Shown one piece after another: positions 58,968 to 64,000 of a DNA stretch of 64,000 nucleotides. The notes beneath the pieces were generated by a model. It was given only the letters and a program-made list of their open reading frames with translations, was not told the DNA's origin and searched no databases. The stretch's first letter is position 1, and every line of letters starts with the position of its first letter. Source of the DNA: Nitrospira sp. (GTDB lineage: Bacteria > Nitrospirota > Nitrospiria > Nitrospirales > Nitrospiraceae); assembly GCA_024998625.1 (NCBI GenBank), contig JACOEL010000010.1, positions 97,994-161,993 on the forward strand. Reading direction: 5' to 3'. The position numbers were made by a program, and so were the translations under genes.

Positions 58968-59246
58968 ATGAGGAAGGCGTCGCATCTGTCCATGTCAGAC
59001 CGTATTAATGCCCGTATCGATATCGGCCTTAAAAAGAGAGCCGTGAAAATCTTCGATCGCCTGGGGATTAGTGAGGCAGAAGCCATACGGCTTTTTTATG
59101 CTCAGGTTGAACTCCATCAAGGTATTCCCTTCCCCCTCACCATTCCAAATGCCACGACCATTGCCGCCTTTGACGAAACCAACAAGCCGGAGAAACTCCC
59201 TTCCTTTAAAACCTTCCGCGCCCTCAGAAACCAGACGGGCGTATAG
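58968..59246 (+). CDS. RelB/DinJ-family antitoxin
   Basis: 92 residues. SDRINARIDIGLKKRAVKIFDRLGISEAEAIRLFYAQVEL is the ribbon-helix-helix dimerisation and DNA-binding region of RelB/DinJ (key features: INARID strand, GISEAEAIRLF helix), followed by HQGIPFPLTIPNATT and a flexible C-terminal tail that should wrap the toxin. An alternative start is the ATG at 58992. It probably represses its own promoter with the toxin. The YafQ-type toxin gene starts 2 bases after its stop. Confidence 0.9.
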   Translation: MRKASHLSMSDRINARIDIGLKKRAVKIFDRLGISEAEAIRLFYAQVELHQGIPFPLTIPNATTIAAFDETNKPEKLPSFKTFRALRNQTGV

Positions 59247-59248
59247 CC

Positions 59249-59518
59249 TTGCTCACCATCAAACCCACCAGCCGTTTTCTCAAAGACCTTAAGTTAGCCA
59301 AAAAACGAGGACAGGACATCGATGATCTCGAGGACATCATTGACCTCTTACAATTCCAAAAAGTTCTGCCTGTCAGAAACAGAGATCATGCCCTTTCTGG
59401 GAATTGGAAGCATCACCGCGAATGTCACATTGCCCCAGACTGGCTGCTGATTTATCGAACGGATGATGAATTCCTTTACTTGGAACGTACCGGCTCCCAC
59501 GCTGATCTGTTCGAGTGA
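59249..59518 (+). CDS. YafQ/RelE-family mRNA interferase toxin
   Basis: 89 residues from a TTG start. IKPTSRFLKDLKLAKKRGQD, LRNRDHALSGNWKHHRECHI-type elements (here VRNRDHALSGNWKHHRECHI) and APDWLLIYRTDDEFLYLERTGSHADLF contain the YafQ catalytic His residues, the Asp and the terminal HADLF. Such toxins cut mRNA on the ribosome. The gene pair is typical of an addiction module that stabilises an island. The pair lies between the two copies of the right-end repeat. Confidence 0.9.
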   Translation: MLTIKPTSRFLKDLKLAKKRGQDIDDLEDIIDLLQFQKVLPVRNRDHALSGNWKHHRECHIAPDWLLIYRTDDEFLYLERTGSHADLFE

Positions 59519-59523
59519 ATGTG

Positions 59524-59717
59524 CCAGATCGTCCCTCATTTGTTAGGAAATCTGGTCACGGTTTTGGTCACGGTTCGGTCACGATTTTAGGCACGATTGC
59601 AGGTATGCCTCAATCGTCACTGATCGCTATCTTCTGATAGCGAAGCCTTTGTTCTATAAAGAGAACATATCCATCTGTCCACCGTGATCGCTGCCTTTCT
59701 CTAAAGTGCTTTGTGCG
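59524..59717 (+). repeat. Right-end repeat R2b with tandem arm sites
   Basis: Adjacent to attR. 59553-59576 is identical to 51325-51348 (two TGGTCACGGTT copies); two further diverged copies follow (GGTCACGATTT, GGCACGATT). The whole block is repeated in decayed form at 58703-58875. The ordered repeats suggest integrase arm binding sites. Confidence 0.65.
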
Positions 59718-59718
59718 C

Positions 59719-59763
59719 CTTCGGATCCGAGGGTTGGGGGTTCAAGTCCCTCCGGGCGCACCA
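59719..59763 (+). repeat. attR: 45-bp direct repeat, right copy
   Basis: Exact copy of the 3' half of tRNA-Arg (51235-51279), including the CCA. It has no 5' half, so it is not a functional tRNA. It marks the right end of the island. Confidence 0.95.
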
Positions 59764-60093
59764 CTTCGCTATAAGGTTCGGAGTTTCCCTGTCCGCCTCG
59801 ACTCCCGCACAAACATCCTCGTCTCAACATTCAACTCAATCCTCCCAGGTCTCCTCACATCTGTTCATGCCCGTCGTCGCAGGTCACGTTCCGGCGTTTG
59901 CCTTTCAACATGCCTGAAAATATGGAGGTTTGTTTAGGTGTCCCGAGCGCTCATAACCCGGGACTGGCTGGGTAACTGCCTGAAATAAGGATGATTTTGT
60001 GTGTGCCTGTGCGAAATCCTGAGCAAATGGAGGCTGGTGCTATATTTGTAACGTCAGGCAGACGTTACACCCCAGCGCGAAGGAGCAAGGTTC
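59764..60093. other. Gene-free region downstream of the island
   Basis: 330 bases of host sequence between attR and pal. Short open frames begin inside attR and are remnants of the tRNA repeat, so they are not called. The 3' part presumably holds the pal promoter, but no clear -35/-10 pair was seen. GAAGGAG at 60079-60085 is the pal ribosome site. Confidence 0.5.
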
Positions 60094-60825
60094 ATGAAGT
60101 ACCGTGGCGCATCGCAATTGATGATGGGCGGAATGGCAATGGTTCTGTTGGCGGCACCGGGCTGCAGTAATATGAAGTGGTTTCAGTCGGGCTCCGACGA
60201 TCAGTCCATGTCGGCGGAGGGTCGTTCCGGAAGCGAATATGCGACGCGCGATGATGCGCGAGACAGGCGCGACGGTACACAGGAAGAGCAGTATCCTGCC
60301 TTGGGCCGGCAGGACGGCGTGATCGAATCGGAAGGCGGCCGATTGCGTGGCTTCTCGCCGCTGGTGAACGGCCAGATTTCCGGGGAAGAGCGACTCAGCC
60401 GGAGTAACATCGGCAATATGCTGATGCCGGTCGATCGTGAGGAGAAGTGGTATGCCGAGGTTCGCCGCGAAGAAGCCGCGGCGATGGAAGCCGGGCTGAA
60501 GGATGTGTTTTACGGGTACGACCGGTACAACGTGTCGGACAATGACAGCGTGGCGTCGCTGACCACCAATGCCCATTGGCTCAAGGAGAATCCCAAGGCG
60601 CTCCTCAAGATCTCCGGGCACTGCGATGAGCGCGGGACCCACGATTACAACCTGGTGCTGGGTGAAAAACGGGCCAAGGCGGCGAAGAGTTTCCTGGTCG
60701 ATCTGGGCGTGAACGCGAAGCAGGTGGCCATTGTCTCGTATGGTAAGGATCGCCCCTTCTGCGCCGACCACGACGAGGTTTGCCATCAACAGAATCGGCG
60801 CGGCCACATGCTGCTGCGCAAATAA
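60094..60825 (+). CDS. pal: Peptidoglycan-associated lipoprotein (Pal/OmpA family)
   Basis: 243 residues. The lipoprotein signal ends LLAAPGC (Cys24). A charged, low-complexity linker of about 100 residues leads to the OmpA-type domain: LKDVFYGYDRYNVSDNDSVAS, the peptidoglycan-binding LLKISGHCDERGTHDYNLVLGEKRAKAA and VSYGKDRPFCADHDEVCHQQNRRGH (key residues only). This ties the outer membrane to peptidoglycan. The linker is longer than in proteobacterial Pal and no tol genes are adjacent, so an OmpA-like lipoprotein role is also possible. Confidence 0.92.
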   Translation: MKYRGASQLMMGGMAMVLLAAPGCSNMKWFQSGSDDQSMSAEGRSGSEYATRDDARDRRDGTQEEQYPALGRQDGVIESEGGRLRGFSPLVNGQISGEERLSRSNIGNMLMPVDREEKWYAEVRREEAAAMEAGLKDVFYGYDRYNVSDNDSVASLTTNAHWLKENPKALLKISGHCDERGTHDYNLVLGEKRAKAAKSFLVDLGVNAKQVAIVSYGKDRPFCADHDEVCHQQNRRGHMLLRK

Positions 60826-60832
60826 TCGAGCG

Positions 60833-60869
60833 GTCCCGGCGCCTTCCCGTGAGTGGGCGTCGGGACTAG
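60833..60869 (+). terminator. Terminator of pal
   Basis: An 11-bp stem (GTCCCGGCGCC and GGCGTCGGGAC, one G-U pair, 12-base loop) beginning 8 bases after the pal stop, followed by TAGGTTT. The remaining sequence up to 61130 holds no gene. Confidence 0.62.
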
Positions 60870-61144
60870 GTTTCCAGCCGTCCGTGTCGACTTCACCTCT
60901 CCTACCTGCTTTCGATTCCGCCTCTTTTGCCACCCAGTCCGGATCGCCTATTTACATCTAGAGATCGTTATGGGCCTCGCTGTGATGAGGCATCTGACCG
61001 TTTCCTGGGGCAGGACGATTCCGGTCGAGTCTGTACTGTTTCGCTGACCTGAGACAGAAGGGTGACAATACGCGGGAGCTTATGGTATTGAGCCACAGCA
61101 GGTGACAGACTTTCTGTCCCCTTATTCGCCGAAGGAGTACGATT

Positions 61145-61309
61145 GTGAACCAGCGCTTTGGAATTACCGTGAAGTTTTTGATTTCGGCCGATTCGCCTGA
61201 AGAGGCTGAAGAGATCATTGAGTCGGCCTGTGAGAAGATGGCGTCCTCCATCCATGAAGGGGATGTAAGCTACGAAGGCATCGAAGACATTGAGGAGGAA
61301 GATGAATAG
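61145..61309 (+). CDS. Very small acidic protein
   Basis: 54 residues from a GTG start with a strong AAGGAG 7 bases upstream. It begins VNQRFGITVKFLISADSPEE and ends in a run of acidic residues (IEDIEEEDE), giving a strongly negative protein with one Cys. The strand-like start followed by EEAEEIIESACEKMAS suggests a small beta-alpha unit, like proteins that bind RNA or regulate enzymes, but no family was recognised. It precedes the DUF3422 gene by 123 bases. Confidence 0.65.
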   Translation: MNQRFGITVKFLISADSPEEAEEIIESACEKMASSIHEGDVSYEGIEDIEEEDE

Positions 61310-61432
61310 AGACGCTCGTCGTCTCAGTCGCCGCAGCGGCAAGGGTTTGGTAGCACTCCGTTTTGACGCAGGCCTGGTGAGACTGAATTTGAGTCAGGCC
61401 TTCTGCTGTGTGCTGTCGGAAAGTCAGGTGTT

Positions 61433-62824
61433 ATGACGGATCACGTGGAGCTTTCCGGAACAGATTCCCGCCCGCCGGGATTTTTGAACCGGATCCATCA
61501 GTCCAATAAACAGTATCTCCCGCAGTGGCTCGGTGTTCCGGCCCATATTCACCATGTGGCGTATCGGATGGCCAACCCGCCGGTGGAACGCCCCAATAGC
61601 CGCCGGGAGTTCCAGCATCTGTTACAGGCCCTGGAGATTTCCGAAGGGGCCATCGAGGACCGGTTCGGCTACGGGTTTAAAGTCGCGGCCAACGGTGACC
61701 GCCTCGTCGTCGTGTGGGAAGCCCACACGGAGTATTACAGTTACCAGGTGTGGCATGTCGTCCGTGACGCGACCACCCCGCTCGATTTCGGGCCGATCAC
61801 GTTTCCCGGCTACATGATGCCGCTGTGCCCGCTCGGCATCCGCGTGAATGCGCTCGACCTGTTATTTCTGCCGCAGGAGCTGCCGCTCGAACAGGAACTC
61901 CCGGCGCGGCTTCCCGGCGCTATGGTCTACGGCAGCCGTATCTTGAGCGACGACATCGTGGCGGTCACCAGTTTCACGCCGGACGAGTTCGACCGAGAAC
62001 GGTATCTGATCTGCTCGACCTCCGAACAGGCGCTTCGGCAACAGGTCGCCAAAATCGTGGACACGATCGTCGCCATCGAGAACTATTACCACCTCGTCAT
62101 GTTGCCGATGAAGGCGTTTTCACGCGCCGTCGATCAAATCCACGACTATGAGCAGCGACATCTCTATCAGCGGGCCGTCTTGATCGAGCAGCTCGGCGGA
62201 ACGACCCCGCCGACCATGCAGAAATGGCTGACGGTCTTGACCCAGGACCTTTTACAAGTGAGCCGGCTGGCGGAGTCGATGCGGTACAGGCTCTCTGCTT
62301 CGGTGCCGTACGACCGCATCGTGCAGAGTAACCTCGCGGCGTTGCAGGAGCGACCCTACCCGCCGCTCCGGCAGATCTCAGAGTATGTGAGCTGGAAAAT
62401 CACCGGCGTCACCGAGGGGTACCAGCAGTTGCTCCGGCGTATCGATGCCATGGAGAAGGATTTTGAGGCGACGGTGGCCGTGCTTCGGACGCATATCGAA
62501 CTGCGTCTGCAGGAACAGAATATCCAATTGCAGGATCAGAACATGAAGCTGCTGATCAGTGTGGACTCCACCACGCGGGCCCAGGCGATCCTGCAGCGCA
62601 CGGTCGAGAGTTTGTCTGTGATTGTGATTACCTACTACCTGACGGGCTTGGGAAGTTATGTGCTGAAGGCCTGTTACGAGATGGGTTGGCTGAAGAATGC
62701 GAATGTGGCGACGGCGATCTTCGTTCCGATCGCGTTTACGACGTCCTTCACCCTCATGACCGTAGGCCGGAGAATTATCGTCAAGCGGATGGCCAATCCC
62801 GCCAAGGATCCGGCAGGGCATTGA
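61433..62824 (+). CDS. DUF3422-family membrane protein
   Basis: 463 residues. The N-terminal region (NRIHQSNKQYLPQWLGVPAH, WEAHTEYYSYQVWHV, CPLGIRVNALDLLFLP) and the long helical middle (HDYEQRHLYQRAVLIEQLGG, coiled coil near residues 345-385) match the DUF3422 family. Two transmembrane helices close the protein (VIVITYYLTGLGSYVLKACY and ATAIFVPIAFTTSFTLMTVG), so the bulk faces the cytosol. In some bacteria DUF3422 proteins are upregulated in stress, but no activity is established. Length and layout are typical. Confidence 0.85.
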   Translation: MTDHVELSGTDSRPPGFLNRIHQSNKQYLPQWLGVPAHIHHVAYRMANPPVERPNSRREFQHLLQALEISEGAIEDRFGYGFKVAANGDRLVVVWEAHTEYYSYQVWHVVRDATTPLDFGPITFPGYMMPLCPLGIRVNALDLLFLPQELPLEQELPARLPGAMVYGSRILSDDIVAVTSFTPDEFDRERYLICSTSEQALRQQVAKIVDTIVAIENYYHLVMLPMKAFSRAVDQIHDYEQRHLYQRAVLIEQLGGTTPPTMQKWLTVLTQDLLQVSRLAESMRYRLSASVPYDRIVQSNLAALQERPYPPLRQISEYVSWKITGVTEGYQQLLRRIDAMEKDFEATVAVLRTHIELRLQEQNIQLQDQNMKLLISVDSTTRAQAILQRTVESLSVIVITYYLTGLGSYVLKACYEMGWLKNANVATAIFVPIAFTTSFTLMTVGRRIIVKRMANPAKDPAGH

Positions 62825-62893
62825 CCTCTACCCCCGCTCGTCCGACTTCTTACCCTGTCGCGCTCTTTGCTGAGTTGCGCCGATGTCTTCTGC

Positions 62894-63256
62894 CTAGGCC
62901 GCGGTCAGTTCGCGACCGTTGGTGTTGGCTTCCATGGCCGACTCCTCAAGCACCTGGCCGATCAGGCGCTGCAGGCGGTTCTGCTCATCCCGACGCACCC
63001 GGATAAATTCGATGCCAGCTTTTTTCTCGGTGGTCCAACGCACTTTTGCGAGGCCCACCGTGAGCGGGCGCGCCTGGTCCGGTGCCATCACATGGAGTTC
63101 GAGGTAGTCGCCCGGTTGGACGGGCAGGGTGGTTTCAACCGCGCAGCCGGGTCCGGAGAGATTGATAAGGGTTCCCTGGCCGATCACCGAGTCGCCCGAC
63201 AGGCGAACAGGGTAGGTCACTGCAACCCGGGTGGATGAACGAAGATCCATGTCCAT
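62894..63256 (-). CDS. PilZ-domain protein
   Basis: 120 residues. RSSTRVAVTYPVRL at the N-terminus stands in for the RxxxR c-di-GMP motif (only one of the two arginines is in phase: R-S-S-T-R), and GQGTLINLSGPGCAVET corresponds to the (D/N)xSxxG motif. The beta-barrel strands VQPGDYLELHVMAP and VGLAKVRWTTEKKAGIEFI complete the fold. It probably binds cyclic di-GMP and adjusts motility or surface behaviour. It is convergent with the DUF3422 gene. Confidence 0.85.
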   Translation of the reverse strand: MDMDLRSSTRVAVTYPVRLSGDSVIGQGTLINLSGPGCAVETTLPVQPGDYLELHVMAPDQARPLTVGLAKVRWTTEKKAGIEFIRVRRDEQNRLQRLIGQVLEESAMEANTNGRELTAA

Positions 63257-63381
63257 AATAAGGCCTCCTTGCCTTGGCCCTCGTTCCTGAGGACGTATGG
63301 ATCTTTTCGGTAGGGTTTTTCCTGAACTTTAGCGGGACTGCTCCAAACTGAGCCAAGTACCCTGTGGAGTCGGGGAAACTC

Positions 63382-63561
63382 TTAGGATGTCCGGTCGTGA
63401 GGAGGGGGTGGCAGGTCAGGATTGTCGGAGAAATGGCGCCGGCCTGTCAGCCACAGCGACAGGGGGATGCTCACAGGGAAAAGGATGAGGACAAGGGCGA
63501 TGACAGCCAGAATCCTACCGGCGTGTCTTCGAGGGGGCGAGATCGGGGTGGCGAAGAGCAT
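63382..63561 (-). CDS. Possible small single-pass membrane protein
   Basis: 59 residues. A polar, Arg-containing N-terminus is followed by one clear transmembrane helix (ILAVIALVLILFPVSIPLSLWL) and a Pro-rich tail. AGGAC lies 8 bases before the ATG. It lies 49 bases downstream of another tiny membrane-protein frame on the same strand, and the pairing is the main support. No family was recognised. Confidence 0.42.
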   Translation of the reverse strand: MLFATPISPPRRHAGRILAVIALVLILFPVSIPLSLWLTGRRHFSDNPDLPPPPHDRTS

Positions 63562-63610
63562 GGTTTATCGTCCTGGCCTCTGAGGCCTTGCCTGGTGATG
63601 GAACGCGGTC

Positions 63611-63733
63611 TTATTGCTCTTCGGGGCCTGTGGGGCGGTTCCTGTCCGGCATGGTGCGGAGGTCTGTCATCCACTGCCCGATCAAGGCTGCGAAGGCCAC
63701 GACGGTAATCACAATCTCCGATAGGTGCTCCAT
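63611..63733 (-). CDS. Possible tiny membrane protein
   Basis: 40 residues, beginning MEHLSEIVITVVAFAALIGQ: one hydrophobic helix, then a basic and Pro-rich tail. A GGGAGA ribosome-site candidate lies 6 bases upstream of the ATG. It would be the first gene of a two-gene unit with the 59-residue frame downstream. Short proteins of this kind often accompany transporters or oxidases; the partner may lie elsewhere. Confidence 0.38.
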   Translation of the reverse strand: MEHLSEIVITVVAFAALIGQWMTDLRTMPDRNRPTGPEEQ

Positions 63734-64000
63734 GAGACGTCTCCCGCTGAGGCTCCAATTTGGGTTGAGCGAACTACTGGTACTGTTGTATTGAGCAACC
63801 CTCGTGCCAGTCGCAACAGGAACCGGCTTTCAGGGAGTGGGCGACATGGCGGGCTGGATACTCTGGTGGTTCAAGGGCGCCTGATTGTTGCAGCGATGGG
63901 CGGCGTGCTTCAGGCCGTCAAAAGAGATACGACCTCGTATCCTAAGGAATCTCTGATTTATTCTCCGTTCGCGATGTGCTAGGGGTAGCGTATTCCTGAT
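63734..64000. other. Window end, nothing recognised
   Basis: 267 bases in which neither strand shows a supportable gene start, RNA or repeat. The promoter of the small minus-strand pair would be expected here. Confidence 0.4.

Larger units (their letters stand above)
51235..59763. mobile_element. 8.5-kb integrative element in tRNA-Arg
   Basis: Bounded by a perfect 45-bp direct repeat, the left copy being the 3' half of the tRNA gene. Integrase lies next to the left end and points out toward it. The left half carries element functions (int, zinc finger, HTH, Rep-like, Cys-rich). The right half carries visibly more AT-rich cargo plus a toxin-antitoxin pair. There are no phage structural, lysis or conjugation genes, so it is a satellite-like or mobilisable element rather than a prophage or ICE. 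Confidence 0.93.

Noticed and set aside
59553..59597. CRISPR-like repeats (GGTCACG units)
   Set aside because: Units are about 11 bases with no spacers of regular length and no cas genes; they fit integrase arm sites better.
59719..59763. A second tRNA-Arg gene at attR
   Set aside because: Only the 3' half is present; acceptor 5' strand and D arm are missing.
59711..59937. Open frames starting at attR
   Set aside because: They are translations of the tRNA repeat plus non-coding host DNA; their N-termini come from the att core.
59951..59985. tRNA-Met-like stretch (CTCATAACCCGGG)
   Set aside because: No acceptor, D or T arms can be formed around it.

Overview
This is a GC-rich bacterial chromosome segment, most plausibly from the Nitrospirota and probably a Nitrospira. 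That assignment is inference. It rests on archaeal/eukaryotic-type phenylalanyl-tRNA synthetase genes, an Rrf2-headed sulfate-assimilation operon with a double siroheme reductase, proteins built from repeats resembling the C-terminal domain of protochlorophyllide reductase (PCP_red) in an otherwise non-photosynthetic gene set, and a diderm envelope (Pal, periplasmic HtrA-type protease, many lipoproteins).

Layout. 1-11065 holds translation genes: tRNA-fMet, fmt-rsmB-rpe, pheS-pheT, then on the minus strand thrS-infC-rpmI-rplT, with tRNA-Val, an HU gene and a Fis-type regulator. infC starts at a rare ATC codon 3 bases after thrS. 11339-20826 is a sulfate-assimilation operon: an Rrf2 regulator, a sulfite/nitrite reductase fused to a helical domain and a TusA-like domain, APS-type cysH, a degenerate TrpD-like protein, cysD, cysN fused to a decayed APS-kinase domain, an Mrp-type Fe-S carrier and a zinc-ribbon PCP_red protein, closed by a strong terminator. 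20902-24778 carries a His-rich membrane protein, yebC, ruvA, a cysteine-rich secreted protein and ruvB. 24918-35871 is an aromatic-amino-acid run (pheA, aminotransferase, DAHP synthase, tyrA, aroA) followed by cmk, plsC, rpsA, sppA, an IHF/HU gene and a four-repeat PCP_red protein. aroE and aroK lie separately at 49677-51116.

36142-51116 is mixed: a beta-propeller lipoprotein, small proteins, a D,D-carboxypeptidase, a LysR gene broken by one stop codon facing a lipoprotein truncated globin, a minus-strand htrA-lipB-gdhA run, a primary-type sigma factor, trmI and an SDR enzyme.

51235-59763 is an 8.5-kb integrative element in the 3' half of tRNA-Arg(UCG), bounded by a perfect 45-bp direct repeat. 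It carries a tyrosine integrase, a zinc-finger protein, an excisionase-like HTH protein, a probable HUH-type replication initiator and a small Cys-rich protein. After a hairpin-rich spacer comes visibly more AT-rich cargo: an unknown 266-aa protein, an HU-like protein overlapping a membrane protein, an HNH-type nuclease, a lipoprotein and a RelB/YafQ toxin-antitoxin pair. The right end is present twice, one copy decayed, suggesting two rounds of insertion at the same tRNA. The unknown, HU-like, membrane and HNH genes are the best candidate here for an undescribed system, possibly anti-phage defence.

After the island the core genome resumes with pal, a tiny acidic protein, a DUF3422 membrane protein, a PilZ protein and two possible very small membrane proteins. 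Several genes were recognised by family motifs read by eye; no database search was run.
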